Positions 6,483 to 15,453 of a DNA stretch of 64,000 nucleotides are shown piece by piece (position 1 is the first letter of the stretch; every line of letters begins with the position of its first letter). The notes below the pieces were generated by a model, which was not told the origin of the DNA, made no database searches, and saw only the letters and a list, made by a program, of their open reading frames with translations. Source of the DNA: Trinickia soli (GTDB taxonomy: Bacteria; Pseudomonadota; Gammaproteobacteria; Burkholderiales; Burkholderiaceae); the NCBI RefSeq assembly GCF_002879855.1, contig NZ_PNYB01000002.1, positions 186,001 through 250,000 on the forward strand, given 5' to 3'. Position numbers and translations under genes: made by a program.

Positions 6483-8300
6483 ATGCGCCCCAACGATCCT
6501 CTGCCTCTGCCCGCTCGCCCCTATCTGGCGCGCTGGCTCCCCCTGTGGGCGCTTCTGCTCAACTATCAGCGTCAGTGGCTCGCCAAGGATCTATTCGCAG
6601 GCCTGGCGCTCTCGGCCATACTCGTGCCCGTCGGCCTCAGCTATGCGGAAGCCGCCCGATTGCCGCTCATGGTCGGGCTCTACGCAACGATCGGCGCGCT
6701 GGTCGGATATGCCATTTTCGGGCCGAGCCGCATCCTCGTCCTGGGCCCCGATTCGGCGTTGGCTGCTGTGATCGCAGCCACGATCGTCCCGCTTGCGCGC
6801 GGCGATGCGGCGCAAACCGTCGCACTTGCGTCCATGCTCGCCATCATGTCCGGGGTTATCTGTGTGCTGTTCGGTATCGCCAAGCTCGGCTTCGTCACCG
6901 ACCTGCTCTCTCAACCGATCCGGTACGGCTACCTCAACGGCATCGCGGTCACGCTCATCGCAAGCGAAATTCCCCGCTTACTGGGTATCGAAACCTCGAA
7001 CGGTGCAGTGATACAAAGCCTCACACACACTGCACGCAGCGTGCTGAGCGGCAAGACGAACGTGATTTCGGCCGTCATCGGTCTCGCCTGCATGGCGCTC
7101 GTGCTGTTACCGCGACGACTGGCTCCCCGGTTTCCTGGCGTGTTGATCGCCGTTATCGCCGCGGGGGCGGCAGGCTGGTGGCTGCATAAGCAGCACGTGG
7201 CGCTGGGGCCCGCAATCGCATCGATGACGCCAGGTTGGATCTCGCCGAGCTTGCCCGCACTATCGCCGCGCGCCTTCGCAAGCCTCGCGGGCGGCGCAGT
7301 TGCGATTGCGCTGGTTTCGTTCGCCGATACGACCATCCTGTCGCGCGTATTCGCGCGAGCGCAAGGCGGTGAAACCGATCGGAATCAAGAACTCGTTGCG
7401 CTCGGGGCGGCCAACTTGTTCTCGGGTTTCCTCAGTGGCTGTCCGGTAAGCAGCAGCACCACGCGTACGCCTGTCGCGCAAGCAGCGGGTGCCCAGACGC
7501 AAGTGGCCAATCTCATTGCCGCAGCTTCAACTGCCCTCATTGTGTGGGCTGCGCCCACGCTCATCAACCACCTGCCCGACACCGCGCTCGCCGCAGTGGT
7601 CATCTGTGCGGCGCTCGGGATTGTCGAGACACGCAACGTCGCCCGCCTTTATCGCATTCAACGCATCGAGTTCGCGATATCGATGCTCTGTCTGATCGGT
7701 GTCGTGCTGCTGGGCGTGCTGCCAGGTATCGTCATCTCGGTCGCGCTTGCTCTGGCATCGTTCGTCTGGCGAGCGTGGCATCCCTATGACGCCGTACTAG
7801 GAAAAATGCCCAGCCGACGGGGATACCACGACATCAGCCGGCACCCGGAAGCCAAGCAATTTGCCGGCCTACTCCTGTTTCGCTGGGACGCCCCACTCTT
7901 CTTCGCCAACAGCGAGATCTTCGCCGATCATCTCCGCCGCGCCGTGTCCCGTTCGCGCACGCGCGTGAAGTCGATCATCATCGCGGCCGAACCGGTAACC
8001 GACATCGACATTACCGCGGCCGATACGCTCGTCAAATTACGCGAAGCGCTTGACAGCGCCGGCATCCGACTCTATTTCGCAGAGATGAAAGGGCCGGTGA
8101 AAGACCAGTTGCATCGGTATGGATTGTTTGCATCGCTAGGGGGCGATGGATGCTTCTTCGCCACAGTAGGCGAAGCGGTCGAACACACTATCGAGCGCCG
8201 GCGCCGGCGCCCGGTCGCTATCCGTCAGCGCGAAAAAAGAACGCGCGGCAGCCGACGCCTGGGTACATCCAACGCGCGCAGGCTCGTATCTCGCCGATAG
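6483..8300 (+). CDS. SulP family anion permease with C-terminal STAS domain
   Basis: About 605 residues with 10-12 hydrophobic segments (about residues 30-440) typical of SulP/SLC26 transporters. It includes the conserved early GLSYAEAARLPLMVGLYA stretch and the GCPVSSSTTRT stretch in the core. The C-terminal 120 residues form a STAS domain (LLFRWDAPLFFANSEIFADH). Members move sulfate, bicarbonate, C4-dicarboxylates or similar anions; the substrate cannot be read here. ATG 6483 is preferred because it follows the previous stop; ATG 6411 is possible but would overlap it. The FNR box at 6206 implies low-oxygen induction. The last 30 residues are unusually Arg-rich. Confidence 0.88.
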   Translation: MRPNDPLPLPARPYLARWLPLWALLLNYQRQWLAKDLFAGLALSAILVPVGLSYAEAARLPLMVGLYATIGALVGYAIFGPSRILVLGPDSALAAVIAATIVPLARGDAAQTVALASMLAIMSGVICVLFGIAKLGFVTDLLSQPIRYGYLNGIAVTLIASEIPRLLGIETSNGAVIQSLTHTARSVLSGKTNVISAVIGLACMALVLLPRRLAPRFPGVLIAVIAAGAAGWWLHKQHVALGPAIASMTPGWISPSLPALSPRAFASLAGGAVAIALVSFADTTILSRVFARAQGGETDRNQELVALGAANLFSGFLSGCPVSSSTTRTPVAQAAGAQTQVANLIAAASTALIVWAAPTLINHLPDTALAAVVICAALGIVETRNVARLYRIQRIEFAISMLCLIGVVLLGVLPGIVISVALALASFVWRAWHPYDAVLGKMPSRRGYHDISRHPEAKQFAGLLLFRWDAPLFFANSEIFADHLRRAVSRSRTRVKSIIIAAEPVTDIDITAADTLVKLREALDSAGIRLYFAEMKGPVKDQLHRYGLFASLGGDGCFFATVGEAVEHTIERRRRRPVAIRQREKRTRGSRRLGTSNARRLVSRR

Positions 8301-8373
8301 GCCGTTGCTGCCGCGTCTGTCGTGTCCGGCACCATCGGCGCCAATATTCGAGCGTCAACGATAAGACGGGTCT

Positions 8374-8387
8374 TTGATGTCGGTCAA
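8374..8387. promoter_or_regulatory. FNR/ANR-type box
   Basis: TTGAT-GTCG-GTCAA. Centred at 8380.5, it predicts a start site near 8422, 28 bases before the Acg-like gene start at 8450. Confidence 0.75.
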
Positions 8388-8449
8388 TCGGTCCTTTGTT
8401 GCGCGATGCCACCATCGGTCGAACGATGCAGCGTTTCAGGAGACCGATT

Positions 8450-9487
8450 GTGACTCACGACATGCAAGCGGCGGCGGCATCAGAGCGCCCCTTCCAACCG
8501 CTGGATCCGCAGGCGAGCCTGGCGCTCAAGCTTCGGCATGCGGTGCAATGCGCCGTGCTGGCCCCATCGAGTCATAACTCCCAGCCCTGGCACTTCATCG
8601 TCGAAGACGACGCGATCACATTGTGTGCCGATCGCATGCGTGCGCTGCCGGTTGTCGATCCGTTCGATCGCGAGTTGATCATCAGCTGCGGTGCCGCCCT
8701 CATGAACCTGCGTATAGCGCTCAACTACTACGGCTTCGCCTACCGGATTACGCTGTTCCCTTCGGAGGTCGATCCCGACGTACTCGCGCATGTCCGCCTG
8801 GAGCACGCCGGTTTCAAAGACGCCAGCCTGCCACCATTGTTCGACGCGATTGCCGAGCGCGCGACGGTCCGCAAGCCGTTTGAACGCGCACCGCTGCCCG
8901 ATAGCGTCAAGCGCGCGTTGACCGATGCGGGAGAGGCAGAAGGCGCGCACGTTGTCTGCATCGACGACGCCAAGGCACGCGCGCGCATCGCTGAACTGAT
9001 CGCCGAAGCCGACGCGCAGCAGTTCGCCGATCCGCGCTTTCGGCGCGAACTCGCGTGCTGGATCCACCCCAAGCGCAGCCTCGACGGCATGCCGACCGAA
9101 GCCGCCGGTGTTGCCGCGCTGCTGGATTTCGGCGTTCCGATCGTCGCGTCGGCGATTCGCACCTTCGACGTCGGCGGCGGCATGGCCGCCATGCACCGCG
9201 AGCTGTTGGAAGGCTCGCCGCTGCTGCTCCTGATCGCCACCGATCGTGACGATCGCGAAGCCTGGCTTGCAGCCGGCCAAGCGTTGGAGCGCGTGCTGCT
9301 TAGAGCCGTCAACAGTGGGCTCGCCGCTTCATATCTGAATCAACCCATCGAAGTTTCATCGCTGCGTGAGCGCTTGTGTGCCGAGATCGGCCTTCACGCG
9401 ACGCCTCAGCTCCTGCTCAGAATCGGCCACGGGCCACAGGCCGTCGAACGTTCGCCAAGGCGGCCGCTGAGCGACGTGATCTGGTGA
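8450..9487 (+). CDS. Acg-like nitroreductase family protein
   Basis: About 345 residues, beginning at GTG 8450 with AGGAGA six bases upstream. APSSHNSQPWHF near the N-terminus and two nitroreductase-like halves match the Acg family (Mycobacterium Rv2032 type), thought to bind FMN and to be induced in hypoxia. Its FNR box lies about 60 bases upstream. Four bases separate it from the LOG gene, so a co-transcribed set of nitroreductase, LOG protein and beta-CASP nuclease is likely. In DosR-regulated homologues the protein may sequester FMN rather than reduce nitro compounds; its activity here is unproved. Confidence 0.85.
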   Translation: MTHDMQAAAASERPFQPLDPQASLALKLRHAVQCAVLAPSSHNSQPWHFIVEDDAITLCADRMRALPVVDPFDRELIISCGAALMNLRIALNYYGFAYRITLFPSEVDPDVLAHVRLEHAGFKDASLPPLFDAIAERATVRKPFERAPLPDSVKRALTDAGEAEGAHVVCIDDAKARARIAELIAEADAQQFADPRFRRELACWIHPKRSLDGMPTEAAGVAALLDFGVPIVASAIRTFDVGGGMAAMHRELLEGSPLLLLIATDRDDREAWLAAGQALERVLLRAVNSGLAASYLNQPIEVSSLRERLCAEIGLHATPQLLLRIGHGPQAVERSPRRPLSDVIW

Positions 9488-9494
9488 AGCCGTG

Positions 9495-10415
9495 ATGACC
9501 GAGCGCGCCGATCAAGCAAGCGAAGACGAAGCACGCGAGCGTGTGAATCGGCTCATCACGAGCCCAAGCTACCAACAAGCCGATGAAGACCGAGCCTTTC
9601 TGCTGCGCCCCGAGATGTGCGCCGTGCGCTTGCAGTTGGACTTCTGGAAGACTGAAGAAATTCTGCTGCAACACGGTATCGATCACACGGTGGTCGTCTA
9701 TGGCAGCACGCGCATCGTCGAACCGTCGGTCGCGCGCGAACGCGTGCGCGCGGCGGATCGTCTGCTGGCAAGCGATCCGGCCAACCACGATTTCGTCCAC
9801 GCGGCCGACCGCGCGAAGCGGTTGCTCGAACAGAGCCGATACTACGATATCGCCCGCACCTTCGGCCGTATCGTCGGCCGTCGCCGCGCGACGTCTACGC
9901 TTGCCCGGCTCGCCGTCGTGACGGGCGGCGGCCCGGGCATCATGGAAGCCGCCAACCGCGGCGCATTTGAATCGGGCGCGCCCAGCATCGGCTTGAACAT
10001 CTCGTTGCCGCGCGAACAACTGCCCAATCCTTATATCAGCCCCGACCTTTGTTTCAAGCTGCACTACTTCGCCATTCGCAAGATGCACTTGCTCGAACGT
10101 GCGAAGGCGGCCGTATTCTTCCCCGGCGGATACGGCACCTGCGACGAACTCTTCGAAGTCTTGACGCTGCTGCAAACGGGCAAGATCGCCCCATTGCCCG
10201 TGGTGCTGGTCGGCGCGCAATACTGGCGTCGCGCTGTCGATTTCGATTTCCTCGTCGATGAAGGCATGATCGCGGCGATCGATGCGAAGTTGCTGACCTT
10301 CGCCGAATCGGCCGATCAGATCTGGGACGCAATTGCCGCCTGGTATGGCGAGCGTGCGCCCTCTCTTGGCGAACACGAACCTGGGCCCGAGTTGGCCGCG
10401 GGAGAGAAATCATGA
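9495..10415 (+). CDS. LOG family protein (Lonely Guy-type nucleotide hydrolase)
   Basis: 306 residues from ATG 9495 (GTG 9492 is the alternative). The Rossmann-like core has GGGPGIMEAANRG (about 145-156) and PGGYGTCDE (about 210-218), the catalytic signature of LOG phosphoribohydrolases that remove ribose 5-phosphate from nucleoside monophosphates. The N-terminal extension of about 60 residues is longer than in compact LOG proteins and resembles the larger proteobacterial branch. The stop overlaps the next start by 4 bases (ATGA 10412-10415), coupling it to a beta-CASP nuclease and hinting at a nucleotide or RNA turnover role in low oxygen. Confidence 0.85.
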   Translation: MTERADQASEDEARERVNRLITSPSYQQADEDRAFLLRPEMCAVRLQLDFWKTEEILLQHGIDHTVVVYGSTRIVEPSVARERVRAADRLLASDPANHDFVHAADRAKRLLEQSRYYDIARTFGRIVGRRRATSTLARLAVVTGGGPGIMEAANRGAFESGAPSIGLNISLPREQLPNPYISPDLCFKLHYFAIRKMHLLERAKAAVFFPGGYGTCDELFEVLTLLQTGKIAPLPVVLVGAQYWRRAVDFDFLVDEGMIAAIDAKLLTFAESADQIWDAIAAWYGERAPSLGEHEPGPELAAGEKS

Positions 10416-11800
10416 AGCTGACGTTCTTAGGCGCGACGGAAACGGTCACCGGATCGAAATACCTGCTCGAAGCCGCGGGCCTTCGCATATTGATCGATTG
10501 CGGCTTGTTTGAAGGCACCAAGAACCTGCGCCTGCGCAACTGGGCGCCGTTGCCGATTCAGGTCGACACGATCGATGCCGTCATCCTGACTCACGCCCAT
10601 ATCGATCACTCGGGTTACCTGCCCGTGCTCGCACGTATGGGCTATCGTGGCCCCGTCTATGGCACCTCGGGTACGACGGATCTGTGCGGCGTCATGCTGC
10701 GCGACAGCGCGAAGCTGCAGGAGGAGGAAGCCGATTTTGCCAATCGTCATGGCTATTCGAAGCACCATCCCGCGTTGCCGCTCTACACGCTCGACGACGC
10801 CGAGCGCGTGCTCAAACAACTCGTGCCCTGCGAATTCAACGACAGCGTGAAGCTGAACGAGCATGCATCGTTTCGTCTTCTGCCGGCCGGCCACATCCTG
10901 GGCGCGGCGAGCGTCGTTCTTTATGTGGAGGGCAAGCTGATCGCATTTTCCGGCGACGTGGGCCGCTTCTCCGATCCGATCATGCGCGAGCCGATGGCGC
11001 CCATGCATGCCGACTACCTCGTCGTCGAATCGACCTATGGCGATCGTTTGCACGATCAAAGCGATCCGGCGGCCGAACTCGATGCGATTTTCACCCGCAC
11101 GTTCAAGCATGGGGGCGTGGTCGTGATCCCCTCCTTCGCCGTCGGCCGGACGCAAGAGATCCTGCACTATATCGCCGTGTTGAAGGAAACGGGGCGCATG
11201 GCAAATGTCCCCGTGTTTCTCGATAGCCCGATGGCGATCGCCGTGACCGATCTTTATCGACGCCATCTGCGCGAGCACCGCCTGACGATGAGCGAAGCCG
11301 ATTCGATCAGCAAGGCTGCGACGATGGTTCGCACCGTCGATCAATCGAAAGAAGTGTCGAGCCGGCGCGGGCCGATGGTCGTGATCGCCGGTAGCGGCAT
11401 GGTAACGGGCGGCCGCGTGCTGCATCACCTGAAGGCGTTCGCGCCCGATTCGCGCAATACGATCGCTTTGGTTGGCTATCAAGCGGCTGGCACGCGCGGC
11501 GCGGCGCTCGAGGCGCATGCGCCGACCATCAAGATTCATGGCGAATATATACCGGTGCGAGCCAGAGTCGAAGCGATTTCGTCGCTCTCTGCACATGCCG
11601 ATTACAACGAAATACTGAGGTGGTTATCGTCGATCACGACGGCCCCCGCCAGGACGTTCGTGACGCACGGAGAGCCCGCGGCAGCCGACGCCTTGCGGCG
11701 CCGGATCGAAGAACAGCTTCATTGGCCGTGCGAAGTGCCTACGTATCTCGAAGCCGCGGAGCTTGCGCAGTCGCCGTCTCACGAGCATGCGCTGTCCTGA
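10412..11800 (+). CDS. Metallo-beta-lactamase/beta-CASP ribonuclease-like protein
   Basis: 462 residues. The metallo-beta-lactamase motif THAHIDHSG has HxHxDH at 61-66. The beta-CASP insertion occupies roughly 180-380, and a C-terminal RNA-specificity motif is seen around SLSAHADYNE (about 390-400). This architecture is that of the CPSF/Ysh1-like RNA-processing nucleases common in bacterial stress loci. The start overlaps the LOG gene stop. Substrate unknown; RNA 3'-end or stress-related cleavage is the best family-level inference. Confidence 0.88.
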   Translation: MKLTFLGATETVTGSKYLLEAAGLRILIDCGLFEGTKNLRLRNWAPLPIQVDTIDAVILTHAHIDHSGYLPVLARMGYRGPVYGTSGTTDLCGVMLRDSAKLQEEEADFANRHGYSKHHPALPLYTLDDAERVLKQLVPCEFNDSVKLNEHASFRLLPAGHILGAASVVLYVEGKLIAFSGDVGRFSDPIMREPMAPMHADYLVVESTYGDRLHDQSDPAAELDAIFTRTFKHGGVVVIPSFAVGRTQEILHYIAVLKETGRMANVPVFLDSPMAIAVTDLYRRHLREHRLTMSEADSISKAATMVRTVDQSKEVSSRRGPMVVIAGSGMVTGGRVLHHLKAFAPDSRNTIALVGYQAAGTRGAALEAHAPTIKIHGEYIPVRARVEAISSLSAHADYNEILRWLSSITTAPARTFVTHGEPAAADALRRRIEEQLHWPCEVPTYLEAAELAQSPSHEHALS

Positions 11801-11863
11801 TGCAGATCCCGCAGCGCGCAGCGTGTCCACGCGGCGCTGCGCAGCGCAGATAGACGCACGCCG

Positions 11864-12100
11864 CTACTTGCAAATAGCCCGCGCCAACTTATGCCGGATC
11901 CAATCCATCCCTTCGCGCAGGCCGTCGAGCATCGCGTCCTGCTCGGTTCTGAACACCTTGAAGTGCCTGAATTGATGCTGGAACTTCCCCTTCGATTCGC
12001 GATGGATCACATGAATCGTGCAAGCGAATCCATCCGGGGTCGGATGCGTCTGTACCGAGACGGACCAATCGCGATCGCTGACTTTCCCTGACATCGACAT
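11864..12100 (-). CDS. Small conserved-looking hypothetical protein
   Basis: 78 residues from ATG 12100, preceded by GAGG eight bases upstream. The sequence reads as a compact soluble domain: beta-rich start (DWSVSVQTHPTPDGF), a charged centre (HRESKGKFQHQFRHFK) and a helical end (DAMLDGLREGMDWIRHKLA). No family recognised. It converges on the beta-CASP gene and diverges from the rhomboid gene. A longer upstream extension in frame has poor codon character and no ribosome site. Confidence 0.65.
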   Translation of the reverse strand: MSMSGKVSDRDWSVSVQTHPTPDGFACTIHVIHRESKGKFQHQFRHFKVFRTEQDAMLDGLREGMDWIRHKLARAICK

Positions 12101-12169
12101 GATGCGTACCTCGACCAAATTGAATGAACGGGCATGGATGCCTCTGATGACACTTGCCCGGAGGCCGGG

Positions 12170-12763
12170 ATGACCACCGCGCTCATCCTGTTGAATATCG
12201 CCGTCTTCCTGTTCGAACAGGCGATGCCAGAACCTCTGCTCGATACCTTCGCGCTTTGGCCGCTCATGCGCTCGCCCGCGGCCGCAACGCCGCCCTTCCA
12301 TGTGTGGCAGTTGCTGACCTATAGCGCGTTGCATGCAAACTTCACACATATCGCCTTCAACATGTTCGGTGTCTACATCTTCGGACGCGATGTCGAAGGC
12401 GTGATCGGCCCTGCGCGGCTGTTGGTGCTCTACATTGCAAGCGTCGTTGCCGGCGGCGCCGTCCAGATTCTCGTGCTGTTGCTGTCACCGCCGCTCGCCT
12501 ACCCGACGATCGGCGCATCCGCCGGCGTCTTCGGGCTGCTCGTCAGTTTCGCGATTCTGTTTCCACGCCGGCGGCTCGTTCTACTCTTCCCTCCGATCCC
12601 CATGCCGGCCTGGCTCTTCGCGACCGGCTACGCAGCGCTGGAATTGCTGCTGGGCGTCAGCGGGGGAGCGCCGGGCGTGGCGCACTTCGCTCATCTTGGC
12701 GGCATGCTCGGTGCACTCGCGTGCTTGCTCGCCTGGTCGCGTCACGAGCGGCGTGTGTCGTAA
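12170..12763 (+). CDS. Rhomboid family intramembrane serine protease
   Basis: 197 residues from ATG 12170 (GGAGG five bases before; ATG 12134 is in frame but less well placed). Six hydrophobic segments are visible. The catalytic dyad is Ser117 in GASAGVFG and His175 in AHLGG, and HANFTHIAFNMFG provides the L1/TM2 histidine-asparagine motif. Such proteases cleave membrane-anchored substrates within the bilayer. The substrate is unknown. No FNR box was found directly upstream, so its membership in the low-oxygen regulon is by location only. Confidence 0.9.
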   Translation: MTTALILLNIAVFLFEQAMPEPLLDTFALWPLMRSPAAATPPFHVWQLLTYSALHANFTHIAFNMFGVYIFGRDVEGVIGPARLLVLYIASVVAGGAVQILVLLLSPPLAYPTIGASAGVFGLLVSFAILFPRRRLVLLFPPIPMPAWLFATGYAALELLLGVSGGAPGVAHFAHLGGMLGALACLLAWSRHERRVS

Positions 12764-12883
12764 GACGTGCACGCGGCATATGTCTACGTGCCGGGCGGCC
12801 GAGCGAAAAAAGTGGCGCGACCCGTTCGAATGCGGCCGCGCCCAAAACCCCGAGATCCCCAACAAATCAGCGATCCTTCCAAA

Positions 12884-13318
12884 TCAATTGATCTGCAACC
12901 GTTTTTGCGGCGAGTCCTTCTTCTTCTGCAAGGTCAACGACAACACGCCATCCTGGTACTGCGCCGCGGATGCGGCCTCGTCGATATCGGTATCGAGCGA
13001 GAACGAGCGGCTGATCACGCCCGAATAGCGCTCGCGACGGATGACGCGCTCGCCCTCCTTCGTTTCTTTGCTGCGCTCCGCCTTGGCCGTGATCGACACG
13101 ACGTTACCGTCGATCTTGACGTCGATGTCCTTCTTGTCGAGGCCGGGCAGCTCGGCCTTCACCGTATAACTGGTGTCGCTCTCGGCGACATCGATCTTGA
13201 TGTCGGAAAGCGGTGTTTCGCCGCTGAACGCCAGGTTGCGCATCGGTCGAAAGAATCCCTGAAACATATCGGCCACGGGCTCCAGCGAAAACGGTTCGTA
13301 ACGGGACAAATTGCTCAT
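12884..13318 (-). CDS. Hsp20/alpha-crystallin small heat-shock protein
   Basis: 144 residues from ATG 13318 with GAGGAG eight bases upstream. The alpha-crystallin domain runs from about residue 40 (SDIKIDVAESDTSYTVKAELPG) through IDGNVVSITAKAE, with a late YQDGVLSLTLQKK strand before the short tail, the usual A-x-x-x-n-GVL-type pattern. It is an ATP-independent holdase that keeps stress-damaged proteins soluble. A perfect FNR consensus box lies at 13459-13472, suggesting oxygen-limited expression as for mycobacterial HspX. Confidence 0.93.
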   Translation of the reverse strand: MSNLSRYEPFSLEPVADMFQGFFRPMRNLAFSGETPLSDIKIDVAESDTSYTVKAELPGLDKKDIDVKIDGNVVSITAKAERSKETKEGERVIRRERYSGVISRSFSLDTDIDEAASAAQYQDGVLSLTLQKKKDSPQKRLQIN

Positions 13319-13458
13319 CACATTGACTCCTCGGTTGACAAGTCGAATCGCGGGCATGCAAAGGCCCGCTTCAAGCCTTGATTTCCGTCGGCCGACATTC
13401 GTTCCGGTCGATGGGCAGCGATGCATAACCTACTGTAGCCAGTCCCGCACACCAGCGA

Positions 13459-13472
13459 TTGATTTGCATCAA
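13459..13472. promoter_or_regulatory. FNR box (perfect consensus)
   Basis: TTGAT-TTGC-ATCAA, exactly the FNR consensus TTGAT-N4-ATCAA. It lies between the end of phaB and hsp20. A -41.5 placement predicts an hsp20 start site near 13424. Confidence 0.8.
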
Positions 13473-13530
13473 CCGAGGGCTTTCGCCCCCCGTGAGCGGC
13501 GTTTTACGGACCGGATTGCGCGGTCCCGCG

Positions 13531-14277
13531 TCAGCGCATATGCATGCCGCCGTTGATCGCGATGTCCGCTCCCGTAATGAATCCCGCATCGTTCGAACAG
13601 AGAAACGCGACGAGTGCCGCCACTTCGTCGGGACGACCCAGTCGACCGACCGGGATCTGCGGCAGAATGCGCGTTTGCATGACGTCCCCGGGTACCGAGG
13701 CCGTCATCGCGGTATCGAGGTAGCCCGGCGACACCGTGTTGACGGTGACGCCGTGCTTTGCCAGTTCCAGCGCGAGCGACTTGGTGAAACCGTGCGCGCC
13801 CGCCTTTGCAGCAGCGTAGTTCGTTTGACCGTAGGCGCCGCGCGATCCATTGACCGAGCCGATGTTGATCACGCGACCAAAGCCGCGTTCCACCATCGCT
13901 CCGATGAACGGCTTCGTCACATTGAACAGTGCATCGAGATCGGTTCGCATTACCGCATCCCAATCGCTCTTGGTCATCTTGGCGAAGCTGGCGTCGCGCG
14001 TAATGCCCGCGTTGTTGACCAGGACGGAGACCTCGCCATGCTCTGCGATGACGCGCTTCGCACAACGCGAGCACGAATCGAAGTCCGCGACGTCCATTTC
14101 GTATGCGTAGAACGTGCGGCCTGCGTCGCGTTCGTGCATGAGCCACGTCGAAACGTGATCGTTGCGTTCGGAGTGGGACATCGTAACGATCATGCCCATG
14201 TCGTGCAGACGACGACTGATCGCCGCTCCCAATCCTCCCATTCCTCCAGTAACAAATGCGACTGGCTTGCTCGACAT
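13531..14277 (-). CDS. phaB: Acetoacetyl-CoA reductase PhaB-like (SDR)
   Basis: 248 residues from ATG 14277 with GGAGAAAA directly upstream. Short-chain dehydrogenase features are TGGMGGLG (residues 10-17), NNAG, and the Ser/Tyr/Lys triad in GSVNGSRGAYGQTNYAAAK. GQTNYAAAKAG and the overall length match PhaB, which reduces acetoacetyl-CoA to 3-hydroxybutyryl-CoA with NADPH for polyhydroxybutyrate. A PHB synthase lies at 18470 in the same island. The divergent region to the first Usp gene contains two FNR boxes, one positioned for each gene. Confidence 0.88.
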   Translation of the reverse strand: MSSKPVAFVTGGMGGLGAAISRRLHDMGMIVTMSHSERNDHVSTWLMHERDAGRTFYAYEMDVADFDSCSRCAKRVIAEHGEVSVLVNNAGITRDASFAKMTKSDWDAVMRTDLDALFNVTKPFIGAMVERGFGRVINIGSVNGSRGAYGQTNYAAAKAGAHGFTKSLALELAKHGVTVNTVSPGYLDTAMTASVPGDVMQTRILPQIPVGRLGRPDEVAALVAFLCSNDAGFITGADIAINGGMHMR

Positions 14278-14387
14278 GGTTTTCTCCTCGGAAATGGACT
14301 CCAATCGGCGCGGCAATGCACGTATGAATCGTATTGCGGCACGCGCAACGGCTATCGATCAATTTAAACAGCGGCGGTTGCGTGCGC

Positions 14388-14401
14388 TTGACCTTCATCA
14401 A
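14388..14401. promoter_or_regulatory. FNR/ANR-type box (phaB side)
   Basis: TTGAC-CTTC-ATCAA. Read leftward it predicts a phaB transcription start near 14353. Its partner box starts 75 bp to the right. Confidence 0.7.
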
Positions 14402-14462
14402 CCAGTGACGCATATGTGCGAGCGGGCAAGCCAATCCGTTCGTTTCGCACGCACGATTTCGC

Positions 14463-14476
14463 TTGACTTGCATCAA
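14463..14476. promoter_or_regulatory. FNR/ANR-type box (usp side)
   Basis: TTGAC-TTGC-ATCAA. Read rightward it predicts a start near 14511, 39 bases before the Usp start codon. Confidence 0.75.
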
Positions 14477-14549
14477 TTGCCAAATCGGGACAGCTCCTAG
14501 ACTGGGAATCACGATCCAGTGCCGCGATTCCTTTATGGGAGCTAGAGCG

Positions 14550-15389
14550 ATGAGTTACAAAAGCATCCTCGTTCACCTCGATACGAGCGAAGCCGTGCAT
14601 AGCAGGCTAGAACTCGCCCTATCGCTCGCCAAGCGATACGACGCCTACGTGACCGGGTTCTTTACGGTCTTCACGCCGGAGCCCGGCTCGTTCTACGTGA
14701 TGGCGGCCAATGCCGAGCTCTACGTGGAGCAGCGCCAACGCCGCGCCGAGCAACAAGGTGCGCTCGAGCGTCTGTTTCGCGCCGAGCTCGTGCGGGCGAA
14801 CGTTCACGGCGAATGGCAATCGTCTGCGGAATTTGCCAACCGCGTCGTCCCGCAGGCGGCGAGACTTGCCGATCTCGCGATCGTCGGGCAATTCAATCGC
14901 AACGACCCGGATTCGTTCGTCGCCGAGCAATTCGTCGAAAACACGGCGATCGCTTCGGGACGCCCTGTGCTTGTGGTGCCGTACGCGGGGCAGTTCGACG
15001 AAGTCGGCACCCATGTGTTGATTGCCTGGGACGGCAGCCGAGAAGCGACGCGCGCCCTGCACGACGCCCTGCCGTTTCTGTCGCGCGCGAAGCGCGTGAC
15101 GGTGCTGACAATCAACGCGTTGGCCGGCGAGCCGCCTGAGAACCGCATCCCGGGCGTGGACATCGCGGCGGTGATTTCTCGCTACGGTGCGAATGTCGTC
15201 ACCGAGGAAGTCGAGGGCGTCAAAGACGAGCCGATCGGCGAGATGTTGCTTTCGCGCGCCGCCGATTTGAGCGTGGACCTCATCGTCATGGGCTGTTACG
15301 GCCACTCGCGCTGGCGCGAACTCGCGCTCGGCGGCGCTACGCGATCGATGCTCAAATCGATGACCGTGCCCGTGCTGATGTCGCATTGA
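14550..15389 (+). CDS. Tandem-domain universal stress protein
   Basis: 279 residues with two Usp domains (about 1-150 and 155-279). The N-terminal domain starts MSYKSILVHLDTSE; the C-terminal one ends with MGCYGHSRWRELALGGAT. The usual ATP-binding pattern G-2x-G-9x-G-(S/T) reads G-2x-G-9x-G-G here, a degenerate form shared with the third Usp below. Start ATG 14550 is preceded by GGGAGC. It diverges from phaB over two FNR boxes. Usp proteins of this type support survival in starvation and anoxia; the exact ligand is unknown. Confidence 0.92.
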   Translation: MSYKSILVHLDTSEAVHSRLELALSLAKRYDAYVTGFFTVFTPEPGSFYVMAANAELYVEQRQRRAEQQGALERLFRAELVRANVHGEWQSSAEFANRVVPQAARLADLAIVGQFNRNDPDSFVAEQFVENTAIASGRPVLVVPYAGQFDEVGTHVLIAWDGSREATRALHDALPFLSRAKRVTVLTINALAGEPPENRIPGVDIAAVISRYGANVVTEEVEGVKDEPIGEMLLSRAADLSVDLIVMGCYGHSRWRELALGGATRSMLKSMTVPVLMSH

Positions 15390-15453
15390 CCGAACGCGGC
15401 AGGCGGCCCCTTCACGCAATTCGATCGACGTGAAACTGACAAGAGGCTTGACC

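Noticed and set aside
10427-11596. A 389-codon reverse frame over the beta-CASP gene
   Set aside because: His/Arg-rich shadow frame opposite a protein with an intact HxHxDH motif.
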